From Martensiomyces pterosporus (Eukaryota; Kickxellomycota; Kickxellomycetes; Kickxellales; Kickxellaceae), in the NCBI GenBank assembly GCA_025201845.1, contig MU604005.1:1-40575 (forward strand): a stretch of 40,575 bases of DNA, read 5' to 3'. Below the pieces are notes generated by a model. It ran no database searches and had not been told where the DNA came from. It saw only the letters and a program-made list of their open reading frames with translations. The position numbers were made by a program, and so were the translations under genes. Within the stretch, counting starts at the first letter, position 1, and each line of letters starts with the position of its first letter. Of the stretch, positions 19,062-28,117 are shown piece after piece.

Positions 19062-20381
19062 ATGTGGACTGCACGCAATCAGCCAAGGATATCCATACAC
19101 CTCTACACACCGCAGATTTACATGGCCAATGGCTCGGATACATTGGGTGCTACCAGCAGCAGCGTTCTTCTTGGCTATGCTGCTGTTGACCTGGCAAAGC
19201 CGACAAGGATCAAGTCGCTGGAGCTGAAGCTGTCTGGCAGGTACCGTGCGTCGTGGGCTAAAGGCGTGGGTCCAAGCAGGCAGACCTATTCCGTAGACAG
19301 GGAGTTTTACCACCAGTCGGTTGCTCTTTCGCAGCAGCAAGTCGTTTCGGATGCCTATGGCACTGACAGCTGCCATTCCTTTGCCAGTATATTGGCAAGT
19401 CTCATGGGCGGCCACATGCCATTCGCTACCAAGTCTTCCTCAGCCCCCACATGCCTGCGTCATGGTGCTGCTTGCCATACCCACCAGTACGGCGAAACGG
19501 GTTTTGGCCTGCCACGAGGCCTTCATCGATTTGCCTTTGCTCTTGCTCTGCCACCAACACTTCCATCGACTGTGGTTTCGCCGATCGGGGGCATTCAGTA
19601 CACCTTGGCTGCGCGGCTGAAGCCAGCAACCAATCTGCTGTCATCCGGTGGGGCAAGTGATTGTCACCCCATACACATCATTAGCTTGCCAGCAAAGCTT
19701 GCCCACCCACCCTTTTCCCCAGAAGCTGTGTTTTCAAGACAGATCGAGGACTCATGGCGGGTTTGTGCGGAGCTGATGACGCCAAGCGTATCTCCAGGGG
19801 AATTAGTTCAAGTCAGCATCCATATACAATGCACAGCAGCAGCAGCGACGGCAGCTAGCAACAAGCGAGAGAGCCTGGGGACGCGCTTAGAGCTAGTCGG
19901 CGTGCGGATGACGCTGGTAGAGCAAGCTGTATACAACCCTCAGCTCGCGGCACCGCACCAGAAGCGTACCGAGACACCTGTCGCCTCGGCATCCCACCCA
20001 GAGCATTCTGACGTACCAAGTTGCCACCCTACTATTCCAGACACAAAGCCGCACCCAAAGTCCAGCTACCCACTGCAAAGAGACACGTCTGCGGACGGAG
20101 CAAAGTACAAGGTATCGCTGCGCGTTCCTCAGCTGGTTCATACAGACAAGCACAACACACGCTCTGCCGGCCACAGAGTCCATATTAGCTGCGCATCTGC
20201 ACATGCTGCAATCTCGCACTCGCTGCATGTCTCACTGCGAGTCGGGGACGGACGATCGCCACACCAGCACCAAGTCCTCTCGTTCCAAGCCTGCGTTGAT
20301 GTGGTGCCTGCTCCCGAGTCCTATGCGCTTCCTGCATACGCTGCATCAGCCCTTGACACGCTTATCCTATGTGGCTCATAA
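19062..20381 (+). CDS. Arrestin-like (ART family) adaptor
   Basis: The product has 439 residues, starting MWTARNQPRISIHLYTPQIY. The N-terminal half has the beta-sandwich pattern of arrestin_N: ILLGYAAVDL-type strands, IKSLELKLSGRYRASW, and GLPRGLHRFAFALALPPTLP, followed by GGIQYTLAARLKP. That last block corresponds to the conserved arrestin segment G.y.fpF...lp..lP.s....g.i.Y.l.a. Residues about 235-400 form a less conserved second arrestin lobe. Near the C-terminus ALPAYAAS contains LPxY, a WW-domain-binding motif. In yeast ART proteins such motifs recruit the Rsp5/NEDD4 ubiquitin ligase to plasma-membrane transporters for endocytosis. The fold call is moderate to strong; the ligase link is inference from one motif. 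Confidence 0.75.
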   Translation: MWTARNQPRISIHLYTPQIYMANGSDTLGATSSSVLLGYAAVDLAKPTRIKSLELKLSGRYRASWAKGVGPSRQTYSVDREFYHQSVALSQQQVVSDAYGTDSCHSFASILASLMGGHMPFATKSSSAPTCLRHGAACHTHQYGETGFGLPRGLHRFAFALALPPTLPSTVVSPIGGIQYTLAARLKPATNLLSSGGASDCHPIHIISLPAKLAHPPFSPEAVFSRQIEDSWRVCAELMTPSVSPGELVQVSIHIQCTAAAATAASNKRESLGTRLELVGVRMTLVEQAVYNPQLAAPHQKRTETPVASASHPEHSDVPSCHPTIPDTKPHPKSSYPLQRDTSADGAKYKVSLRVPQLVHTDKHNTRSAGHRVHISCASAHAAISHSLHVSLRVGDGRSPHQHQVLSFQACVDVVPAPESYALPAYAASALDTLILCGS

Positions 20382-20849
20382 GTTGACTGATCGCCAATGA
20401 CGCGCCTAGTCAGTTTCCTCTTTAGCTGCATGTAATACGGCCAGGTAGTTTCATTTCTAGCATGGGCGCATTCTAGACCTCAGTTTGTGCTTGTTTCATG
20501 TATCCATGTGCATATGTAGTGGATTCTCCGCGCCTAGACACAATTTGCGGAGAGAGCAAGAATTTGTGAAACGCTTGGTGTGTTCCTCGATCGCGTAGAC
20601 CTTGAAAGTACTGAGCGCCATGCGTTGGCTGTATGGTAAGTGCTAGCCACGGAACGTCGATGGAATGTTGCTAATTGCTTAGCCAAGGTTATCGGTACGT
20701 GCCATCTGGGAGGAATCGCACCTCATACGGGTTTCCCTTTTGCTTTTCGCTTGTGTACAGAATTAATATTATTTCTCGTTACTTGTTATTGCGCCCACGC
20801 TTGCCTGCTAAAATACTCGCATATTTTACTCTGCTTCCACACCCACGTG
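20382..20849. other. Intergenic: arrestin 3' end and first oxidase promoter
   Basis: I see no separate gene. The oxidase frame stays open upstream to 20640 but lacks conserved sequence. An ATG at 20620 followed 13 nt later by a canonical donor (G|GTAAGT at 20636) could be a minor alternative first exon for the oxidase; see findings. Confidence 0.45.
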
Positions 20850-22505
20850 ATGAACTTTTTCTTAATATTACACACCGTTGTATCCGCAGCGGTGCTAGCG
20901 GCTAGGGTGGAGTACAACTGGACCATCTCGACCATCAGCGTGAAAATGGACGGTGAGCACGAGCGCCAAGCAGTGGGTGTCAACGGCAAACTGCCCGTGC
21001 CGATAGTGAAGGCTCAGCTTGGAGACACGCTTGTCTTGCGTCTGCACAACAACCTCAACGAGCCCACAGGGCTGCACTCACACGGTATACTCAACAATGG
21101 CACCAACTACTATGACGGCGCAGGGATGATTACAGAGTGCGGTGTGGCGCCTAGATCCGAGCTGGCCTACGAGATCCCTATCGTCCAGACTGGTACATAC
21201 TGGCTGCACGGCCACCACAAAAGCCAGTATGTGAATGGTCTGAGAGGTCCGCTGATTATCACTGACCCGCGGGGTGAGCCTTACAGCTATGATGAGGACA
21301 TTATTCTGGCGTTCGAGGACTGGTTTCCAAGTGTATCGACAATGGAGATGGCTGGTGGGCCGCGTGCAAAGAAACACAGCTCTGCTCAGCATACATCCTC
21401 GGAGTACGTAGGAAAGCCAGCAGTGCACATGAATAAGGGGCCTAGGGGTGCTGGCGTGGGCGCAAATGGCATGCCCATGTCAAACTCCACGTCAAATGTA
21501 CCACCAAGTAGTGCAAGGCATCCAATCGCGGTGCTTAACGGCATGGATGGTGCAAAGGCACCAACGCTGAACTTCATGCCAGGCAGGACGTACCGGATCA
21601 GGCTGCTAAACATTGGATCAACTGCCATGTTTAGGTTTGGCATCGAGGGCCACGACATGTACGTGATTGAGGCTGACGGCATATCGACTGTGAGCCGCAA
21701 AGTGCGCAGCGTAGTAGTGGGTACTGCCCAGCGCGTCTCGGTCTTGGTCACAGCAAAGCCCTCAGCGAGCATGAACTACCGCTACCGGTTTGAGCTTTTT
21801 ACCGACATCTTCCCCCAAAGCCACGGATACAACCCGCATCCATACTGTGGTCTGGTTGTGTATTCCGATGATGCGTCATTTAACACACATAACGACGTCG
21901 TGTGGGAGGAGTTTGACGACCTGTCTCTGGTCCCGCTGGACCGCCAGCCACTCATGCATGCCGACGTAGCACATGATGTTGTCATCACAGCCGACAGGAC
22001 CGGTAGCGACTTGGTTCACACGTACATCAACAACATCTCGTTTGCGCTTCCACCATCGCCTCCCATATTCAGCATTCTCTCAAACAGGGACCTGGAGATG
22101 GACTCGCTGTTGAAAGAGAAAGAAGCCAACCCCAAGGTTCTCAACCACATGGATGTCGTCGAGCTTCGTGTTCAGAACAGGGACATTGTGCACCATCCAA
22201 TGCACTTGCACGGCCATTTCTTCCAAATTGTCGAGCGCGGTACGATTGGAGTGCCTCAAAGTGCCGTGCGATCGACACATGCCCCGATGCGGCGCGACAC
22301 GACTATTGTGCCGCCCAACGAGTACGCCATTTTGAGGTTCCGAGCCGACAACCCCGGAGTGTGGCTGTTCCACTGCCACATTGATAAGCACATGTCCCTG
22401 GGGCTCTCGATGATGTTTGTTTCGGCGCCGGATGTCATGAAACAGCGCATGTCCATTCCTGACACAATGCTAAGGCAGTGCAAGTTGCTGGGAGTCCCCG
22501 TTTAG
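20850..22505 (+). CDS. Secreted multicopper oxidase (laccase/ferroxidase-like), paralogue 1
   Basis: This is a 551-residue precursor. The start at 20850 gives a good signal peptide (MNFFLILHTVVSAAVLAA) that aligns with the downstream paralogue. Copper motifs in order: HSHG at 76-79 (first T2/T3 site; usually HWHG), WLHGHHK with H120 and H122 (usually WYHSH), HPMHLHGH at 449-456 and HCHIDKHMSLGL at 508-519. C509 is the T1 cysteine bridging to the T3 histidines, and L519 is at the axial T1 position. All ligand histidines are present. Multicopper oxidases oxidise phenols, amines or Fe(II) and reduce O2 to water. The acidic residue before the conserved W (EDWFP) resembles the Fet3 ferroxidase region. 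A roughly 60-residue insert rich in Met, Lys, His and Ser (about 170-230) is absent from paralogue 2. No C-terminal membrane anchor is present, so it is probably secreted. Confidence 0.88.
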   Translation: MNFFLILHTVVSAAVLAARVEYNWTISTISVKMDGEHERQAVGVNGKLPVPIVKAQLGDTLVLRLHNNLNEPTGLHSHGILNNGTNYYDGAGMITECGVAPRSELAYEIPIVQTGTYWLHGHHKSQYVNGLRGPLIITDPRGEPYSYDEDIILAFEDWFPSVSTMEMAGGPRAKKHSSAQHTSSEYVGKPAVHMNKGPRGAGVGANGMPMSNSTSNVPPSSARHPIAVLNGMDGAKAPTLNFMPGRTYRIRLLNIGSTAMFRFGIEGHDMYVIEADGISTVSRKVRSVVVGTAQRVSVLVTAKPSASMNYRYRFELFTDIFPQSHGYNPHPYCGLVVYSDDASFNTHNDVVWEEFDDLSLVPLDRQPLMHADVAHDVVITADRTGSDLVHTYINNISFALPPSPPIFSILSNRDLEMDSLLKEKEANPKVLNHMDVVELRVQNRDIVHHPMHLHGHFFQIVERGTIGVPQSAVRSTHAPMRRDTTIVPPNEYAILRFRADNPGVWLFHCHIDKHMSLGLSMMFVSAPDVMKQRMSIPDTMLRQCKLLGVPV

Positions 22506-22685
22506 AAGCTGCATTATTTTTATACTTGTCTGTTTTATGAAATCAAGGGTGCTGGGCAACACTTGCTATTATTAGCTGCTTGCGCTCTGCACATGCAGGC
22601 GCCACCAACTTTTATTCAAAGAAAATTTACTCGGTTGTTGCGATTATTTGAGCAAAAAGGAGAAGCAGCTGTTGCCCAGCCTCTA

Positions 22686-22691
22686 AATAAA
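22686..22691 (+). terminator. AATAAA polyadenylation-type signal of oxidase 1
   Basis: AATAAA lies 181 bp after the first oxidase stop and well before the promoter of the second oxidase. This is a reasonable 3'-processing site. Confidence 0.4.
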
Positions 22692-22827
22692 GAACTCAAA
22701 CTGAACACCTTATGTTAGAGCGCTTGTAGCCATTCTTTTTTTTGAATATGTGCGGCACTTATATCACGGGTTGATTGGCAGTGGGAGCTGCGATTTTCCA
22801 ATTGTTAAATGATATACGCAGCATGAA

Positions 22828-22834
22828 TATAAAA
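22828..22834 (+). promoter_or_regulatory. TATA-like box of oxidase 2
   Basis: TATAAAA lies 133 bp upstream of ATG 22967 and is the best TATA match in the spacer. The position would leave a leader of roughly 100 nt. Confidence 0.4.
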
Positions 22835-22966
22835 TGTGGAAGGATGGCGAGTCCAGGAAAATGGGCGATGCAATGTCTTCACCCAAGGTATTTTGATCAT
22901 TTGCAAGTGCTCCTCCCACGCTGCCTGTGTTAACGCACATTCACTTTTTGCTGGTATTAATTAGCC

Positions 22967-24601
22967 ATGTATTTCTTTCCTTTGGTGCTGCTCGCAAGTG
23001 CAGCCACCGCCTATTGCGCACGGGTTGTCCACAACTGGGACGTCGGCTACGTGACCGTCAACCGTGATGGATACAACACACGCCGTGCAATTGGCGTCAA
23101 CGGAGAGCTACCCATCCCGCCAGTCTACCTTACCGTTGGCGATACACTGGTGCTCAACGTTCACAACTCTCTTGACAAGACGACATCGATCCATTCGCAC
23201 GGCCTCTTCCACAACGGTACCAACTACCTGGACGGGGCAGCGATGGTTACTCAGTGTGGCATCCCTCCTGAGGAGAGCTTTACATACGAGTATGTTGTCC
23301 GTCAGGTGGGCACCTTTTGGCTGCACGGCCACGACCACCATCAAAACTCAGACGGCCTGCGCACACCGCTTATCATCCGTGATTGCGAAGAGCCGCCATT
23401 CCACTACGATGGAGAGTACCTCTTCTGGCTCGAGGACTGGTATCCGACTGAGTTTAGCATCCGTGCGAACCTGACTCTTGACCCGACAAAGCCATTCCCT
23501 CCGCCCCCGAGCTTCCCCTATGCGCTCATCAATGGGTACAACGGCAACAGCACAAAGCCCATCAAGTTCAAGCCTGGCCAGACCTACCGCATTCGCGTCA
23601 TCAACACGTCTACAACCGAGTGGTTCAAGTTTAGTATTCCGGGACACAAGCTCCGCATTATCGAGGCTGATGGAGTGTACTCTGAACCGCACGAAGTTGA
23701 CGGTCTTGATCTTTCGCCTGCTCAGCGTTACTCTGTGCTCGTCACTGCTCACAGCTCGGTCGACTTTAACTACAACTACAAGGTTATGCTGTATGCCGAC
23801 TTTGTTCCAAACATCACTGGGCAAAACCCACGGAACTACCTAGGCGTGGTTGAGTATCAGAAAGATGCACCGCTCAAGAGCGTGGTTGTCGACGAAAAGA
23901 CAATAGCATGGTCGAAGGACATTGACCTCAGCGCATTGGACCAGCTGCCCGCGCTGCCTATCGACCGGTCGATCAACCTCACCATCGGAAACAACCTGTA
24001 CTCTACTGGACAGCGTCTCGACCACATCAACAACATTACCTACGCTCAGCCACTTATCCCGTCGCTTTACACCGCTCTTAGCATGCAGGATCTGGCGACT
24101 AATGAGACTGTATACGGCACACAAACACACGCCCTGGTTCTGAGCCACTTGGAGGTGGTTGAGCTGGTTATAAACAACCCAAACGCGCTCCCACACCCGC
24201 TTCACCTGCATGGGCATACATTCCAGATCACCGAGTACGGACCACTATTCACAGCCAACAACACCAATCTCACTGTCGCACCCTTGGTCACGAGCCATGG
24301 CATACCTATGAGGCGTGATAGCATGAACATCCCCGAGTTCCAGTATATCAAGGTCCGCTTCAGAGCAGACAACCCTGGTGTCTGGCTGCTGCACTGCCAC
24401 ATGGATATACATTTCGCCATGGGCATGGTTATGACATTCGTTGAGGCCCCTGATGTTTTGCAGAAAACTCAGCGCCCACAGAGCCTGCAAATTGACCAGT
24501 GCCATCAGCTAGGGATCAAGACCACAGGCAATGCCGCAGGCAATCCAGGCTTTAATTTTACAGGTCTTCCACCACCACCTACTGTTGTAACGCCTTTTTG
24601 A
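22967..24601 (+). CDS. Secreted multicopper oxidase (laccase/ferroxidase-like), paralogue 2
   Basis: The 544-residue precursor has signal peptide MYFFPLVLLASAATAYCA. It aligns along its length with the upstream gene, so the pair looks like a tandem duplication. Copper motifs: HSHG at 76-79, WLHGHDHH with H120 and H122, HPLHLHGH at 410-417 and HCHMDIHFAMGM at 476-487, with C477 as the T1 cysteine. The axial T1 position is Met487 here, versus Leu519 in paralogue 1. In this enzyme class methionine lowers and leucine raises the T1 redox potential, so the two may prefer different substrates. The second domain reads LINGYNGNSTKPIKFKPG, as in fungal ferroxidases and laccases. NxS/NxT glycosylation sites are frequent. 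No membrane anchor is present. The Fet3 glutamate position is Asp (LEDWYP). Confidence 0.9.
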   Translation: MYFFPLVLLASAATAYCARVVHNWDVGYVTVNRDGYNTRRAIGVNGELPIPPVYLTVGDTLVLNVHNSLDKTTSIHSHGLFHNGTNYLDGAAMVTQCGIPPEESFTYEYVVRQVGTFWLHGHDHHQNSDGLRTPLIIRDCEEPPFHYDGEYLFWLEDWYPTEFSIRANLTLDPTKPFPPPPSFPYALINGYNGNSTKPIKFKPGQTYRIRVINTSTTEWFKFSIPGHKLRIIEADGVYSEPHEVDGLDLSPAQRYSVLVTAHSSVDFNYNYKVMLYADFVPNITGQNPRNYLGVVEYQKDAPLKSVVVDEKTIAWSKDIDLSALDQLPALPIDRSINLTIGNNLYSTGQRLDHINNITYAQPLIPSLYTALSMQDLATNETVYGTQTHALVLSHLEVVELVINNPNALPHPLHLHGHTFQITEYGPLFTANNTNLTVAPLVTSHGIPMRRDSMNIPEFQYIKVRFRADNPGVWLLHCHMDIHFAMGMVMTFVEAPDVLQKTQRPQSLQIDQCHQLGIKTTGNAAGNPGFNFTGLPPPPTVVTPF

Positions 24602-25396
24602 TTGAACTGGTGTTTTCCTGATGAATCCTACCAAGAGCCAAGAAGCTAAAAGGACTCCCGTAGCAGGGCCAGCTAAGGAGCATAAGGAAAGATAGTGCTT
24701 GGCATTTCATAGAGCACTGCGTAAACACCAATGCAATATGTGGCTCTACTCGCAAATCATCCACTACTACCTCTTTGACCTCAGGGGATGTGTCCGGAAA
24801 AGTACGAGTTTCCCATCCAAAACAAGGCGGAATTCTGAGGAGTAGACGCACACGCGGCAGCGAATACTACCTTGGTTAGCTGACACATGCACCACTGCCA
24901 CTGCTGGGGCGGCACTGGCAAGACACGACGCTGTGGCAGCTGCAGCAGCCTCTACACCTGCTCCGCGGATGCAGAGCACCAGGTGTCTGAATAGCAGTGC
25001 ACCGAGTAGCAGCGGTAGCGAGAACGAGGAGTCCCTGCAGCAGCTACATACTTGCCGCTGGGCTGAGCCATGAACAGCGAGGGGATGCAGCAGCGTTCCT
25101 CTCACGGCTTCAGCGGCGCTGGCATAATTGGATGGCGTGCTGTTTCGATGTAGCACCGCGTGTGGCAGACACCAACGCTGAGCACTGGAGCGAAAAGAGA
25201 AAAGACAAGCCCACCAGCTGGTGCGGGAAGGCAGAAAGAAAAAAAAAGACAGGAGCAACGGAGGGTGCTCCAGACGAGGCAGAGGCAAGGGATAGCAAGC
25301 GGAGAACGGAGGCAGGAGGAAGAAGCAAGGTGGTGCGAGCGGTGGTCGTCTGTGGCGGCGAGGGCAGCGACAAGCAGAGGGGCAAAAAGGAAGGGC
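24602..25396. other. Intergenic between oxidase 2 and tRNA-His
   Basis: No gene is supported. A minus-strand open frame of 173 codons (24767-25288) exists, but it is low-complexity and shows no domain. A purine-rich stretch (25190-25400, AGACAAGCCC to GGGCAAAAAG) precedes the tRNA end. Confidence 0.4.
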
Positions 25397-25400
25397 AAAA
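25397..25400 (-). terminator. Pol III terminator of tRNA-His
   Basis: On the minus strand a T4 tract lies 4 nt after the discriminator base of the tRNA. This is the minimal Pol III stop signal. Confidence 0.7.
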
Positions 25401-25404
25401 GAAG

Positions 25405-25475
25405 TGCTGTTGCCTGGAATCGAACCAGGGTCGACACGGCCACAACGTGATGTACTGCCACTATACTACAACAGC
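25405..25475 (-). tRNA. tRNA-His (anticodon GUG)
   Basis: The minus strand folds into a full 71-nt cloverleaf. A perfect 7-bp acceptor (GCTGTTG with CAACAGC) and discriminator A are followed by a D-stem GTAT/GTAC with one G-T pair. The anticodon loop TTGTGGC carries GTG at 34-36, on a stem with one T-T mismatch at its open end. A T-arm CCTGG-TTCGATT-CCAGG completes it. There is no intron. The base before G1 is C, so the essential G(-1) of tRNA-His must be added post-transcriptionally by Thg1, as is usual in eukaryotes. Confidence 0.95.
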
Positions 25476-25645
25476 GAGACGCGCTGGTGGACTAGCCACC
25501 TCTCTGATTTGCTGACGATAATATCACACAGGTAGCTCAGACGAACAAGCAATCCGCCTCCCACCGCTTTTTGCCATCCACCCTCGCCACCCAGCCCCGC
25601 AATGCACCTGAGCTCAACCTGGGCCAGCCAGAAATGGTGCTGCTC

Positions 25646-25749
25646 AATCCGGACCCTGTACCGGAGCATGCCTACTCTGCCCATCGCTGTGAGCGCAGGC
25701 TGGCATTGCCCACTGTTTTCTTGCAAAAGCAGCTTTGTGGGTACAGTGG
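25646..25749 (+). repeat. Dispersed direct repeat, copy B, near tRNA-His
   Basis: It is identical to window positions 1-104 except for one base. It lies 170-274 bp beyond the 5' end of the minus-strand tRNA-His gene. Retroelements of the Ty1/Ty3 type often insert upstream of tRNA genes, so this may be the end of such an insertion or a truncated LTR. The plus frame is open from 25508 to 25795, but I recognise no domain in it. Confidence 0.8.
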
Positions 25750-25849
25750 CTATATGTACCACAATACCTTCTTATTATACACATTCCCGAAATGAAGGTT
25801 CAAACAATCCGTATTCAACATAGGGTCGCCACAAAAGAAATGGAAATCG

Positions 25850-27274
25850 CTATTGCTCTCGCTGTTTTATCATATGGCCGTATAGCCGCTGTGGCAGAGA
25901 AAAGTCGCGTGGGCAGCAGCAAGAGATGTCCGCATCACTGTCACGCCTATCATCGCCATCATCAGCTGCTATATCTTCAGTCGAGTCTGCAGTTGTACCC
26001 ACTTCATCCTCATTGTCTGACTCAGCAGGTGTGTTTGCAGCTGAAGACACTGCAGATGAGGCGACAAGCGATGCTGGGGGGAGACGAGATGCCTGGATAA
26101 GGAGCTGCTCGAGAATCTCTCCACCAGAGCGCGCTGTCTTTTGTTCTAGCTCCGAAAGAGGTGGCTGCAAGGTGATGCATTCAGAGTCCAACAGAACCAT
26201 CTTGGCATCGCTGCTGGTTGCCGGATGCAAGGTTGTGTCAGCAACTGACCCACTGGTATTTGGTCCATTGTTGGCTATATCTGGCGAACCTGACCTGGTC
26301 GACGGCGTGGCTACAGATGGTGAGCCTCGTGAACTCCGTGCTCTCGCTTCCTGATACCCCATCGAGTCCAACAGAGAAGCAAGCTCCTTTCGCATACCGA
26401 TCTTTGGTTTCCGCCGGCGGCCAGACATGGACTGAGGTGGGGGCCGGATGGAGTCAAGCTGCTTTAGCGTGTCGTTGATCATTATTGAGGTATCATCGCT
26501 TGCACCAAGCTTGTCCTTGTGCGGATTTGTCGAGTCCACAATGCGATCGGCAGCAGCAGCAGCAACAGCAGCCTCACCGTCAGTACCTTTGGTTGCAGAT
26601 GAGATGGGCGATGCGCATCTGCTATGTGTCTGAGTGCCTGCATCGCTGTTTGAACCAGTTCCGTCGTTGGCGGCCAGGTGGAGAGGCAGGTGGTTCATTA
26701 GTCTCGACCTTACCGACTCCATCCGCTGTCCTTCCTGCCACCTTGCATACTGGTACAGTTCTATCTCGCGGTTGCGCACGCGTTTCTCCACATACTCGGG
26801 TTTTCTGTGCAGCTTTCTATAGTGTGCATCGCTCAAGTCCTCCTCTGGTTCATTGGGCCTTCCCACAGCGGCCTTTGCACCGTTACACGCTCGCTGCGGA
26901 TATGCAATTTTGCCTTGGCGGCCTCTTCTTCTGCGCCGCAACACAGCAGCAGCAGGGCAGTCCCCTATACTTGCTATAGCCGCGTTTTCAGCCTTGCCTG
27001 TGGCTCCCTCGCTGTTGTCGCCTGAGCTGCTCGCATTGCCGTCTTCACCGATAATTTCAAACAGTGGCAAATTGTATTTGCTGTATATGCGCTCGGCTCC
27101 GTCGTGGGCCTCCACCACTGGTCTATAGGTCAGGCCAGAAGGTATGTTTCTGCGCTCGCACCGCTCGGGCAGTGCCGAGCATGGACCCGATATGATCACA
27201 AGGCTCTCCAGCTCGCACGCGCCAATATCACTCCTTTGCTGTCCATGCTTTACGCTAGCTGCTGTCGCGCTCAT
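25850..27274 (-). CDS. Putative chromatin-associated protein with Sas4/PEHE-like segment
   Basis: The 474-residue frame starts at ATG 27274 (MSATAASVKHGQQRSD); upstream there is only a GTG at 27454. Residues 113-122 are RRRRRGRQ-like, a possible nuclear localisation signal. Residues about 144-190 (EEDLSDAHYRKLHRKPEYVE, then KRVRNREIELYQYARWQ) resemble the S-D-..Y...H.k.E..EkR.r..E segment of Sas4-type and MSL1/KANSL1 PEHE proteins. Those bind MYST histone acetyltransferases. The rest is serine-rich and disordered, with an acidic stretch near 430-450. The tail reads PRDFSLPQRLYGHM. The match is short, so the family call is tentative. The reading frame itself is long and has good codon bias. 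The gene runs toward the repeat and tRNA. Confidence 0.5.
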   Translation of the reverse strand: MSATAASVKHGQQRSDIGACELESLVIISGPCSALPERCERRNIPSGLTYRPVVEAHDGAERIYSKYNLPLFEIIGEDGNASSSGDNSEGATGKAENAAIASIGDCPAAAVLRRRRRGRQGKIAYPQRACNGAKAAVGRPNEPEEDLSDAHYRKLHRKPEYVEKRVRNREIELYQYARWQEGQRMESVRSRLMNHLPLHLAANDGTGSNSDAGTQTHSRCASPISSATKGTDGEAAVAAAAADRIVDSTNPHKDKLGASDDTSIMINDTLKQLDSIRPPPQSMSGRRRKPKIGMRKELASLLDSMGYQEARARSSRGSPSVATPSTRSGSPDIANNGPNTSGSVADTTLHPATSSDAKMVLLDSECITLQPPLSELEQKTARSGGEILEQLLIQASRLPPASLVASSAVSSAANTPAESDNEDEVGTTADSTEDIAADDGDDRRDSDADISCCCPRDFSLPQRLYGHMIKQREQ

Positions 27275-28117
27275 GCCTTTGGTATTGCACCTGCAGTGAC
27301 AGCAGTGGATGAGTGAAATGCTGTTATTGGTGGGTGGGGATATGGGAAGGAGCGGTGTTTTGCATCGAGCCAGCGTGTGGCGGATTGTGTATACCAGCAG
27401 GCTTATAGATGCAAATGTGCTATGTGGATGTGTTTCGGGGTGTGTCACGTGCACAATCGCCGGCCTCGTTGGAGCGTGTGCTGTGCCCAGGCCACATCTA
27501 GTAGCCAGCTATCGTGGCTGCCTCAAGCACTACTTGAGAACTGCGATCTAGAGCATGGGTGTTCTGATAGATGCAAGAGCAGCCGATCGCGCAATAAGTG
27601 CGTCAGCGCATTCCAGGCCTTGTGGCCATAGGGCATATTGCCTTTTGCGCACATACAATTGATTCACCTATTCGCCCCGGCTTTGTTGTTGCTGTAAGCA
27701 ATATGGCGGCTTGCGATCGAGAGAGGGCGCAAAGCAGCACTGCCTTTGCCACCTCCTTTCAAATCCGCCTGGCTCACTATACCTGGGTTTTATGTTTCTA
27801 TGCCACTTGCAGCGTAAAGGCGCTTATAAATAGGGTACTGCTGCCTATTTATAGTGTGTCGGAGGATTCGCCCATTGTTGGCGGCTGTAAGTTTGGATGC
27901 TGCGTAAGTTTTGCGCAAAATAGCCTGCCCCTATTCAGCGTCAAAATGCCTCTCTTGAGCACCCAAAAGCCTGTATGCACCCGTCTTGGCAGTGCTTGGC
28001 CCCAAAAGCGGCACAGGAAATCAATGTGCCCATGCTGTGCCTTATTTCGCATGTATGCACAAAGCAAGCCCGGAGCCCAGGCTGAGGCGGCGACGGCGTC
28101 TGAGGCAGCCTTGCACC
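27275..28117. other. Intergenic between the Sas4-like gene and a small-ORF candidate
   Basis: No strong gene. It contains a TATA-type inverted repeat (27825-27853) and several short open frames without family resemblance. The segment is likely the divergent promoter of the minus-strand gene and of whatever lies downstream. Confidence 0.45.
27825..27853. promoter_or_regulatory. Perfect TATA inverted repeat
   Basis: TATAAATAGG (27825-27834) and its exact reverse complement CCTATTTATA (27844-27853) flank a 9-base spacer. Each arm reads as a TATA box on its own strand, so it could serve transcription in both directions. Confidence 0.45.

Larger units (their letters stand above)
22506..22966. other. 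Intergenic between the two multicopper oxidases
   Basis: It holds a candidate AATAAA signal (22686-22691) for paralogue 1 and a TATA-like box (22828-22834) for paralogue 2. I see no further gene. Confidence 0.5.

Noticed and set aside
20640..20849. Seventy extra upstream codons for oxidase 1
   Set aside because: No conserved sequence or ATG, while ATG 20850 gives a signal peptide that aligns with the paralogue.
24767..25288. Minus-strand 173-codon open frame
   Set aside because: Low complexity with no family resemblance. It overlaps a purine-rich repeat-like stretch near the tRNA.
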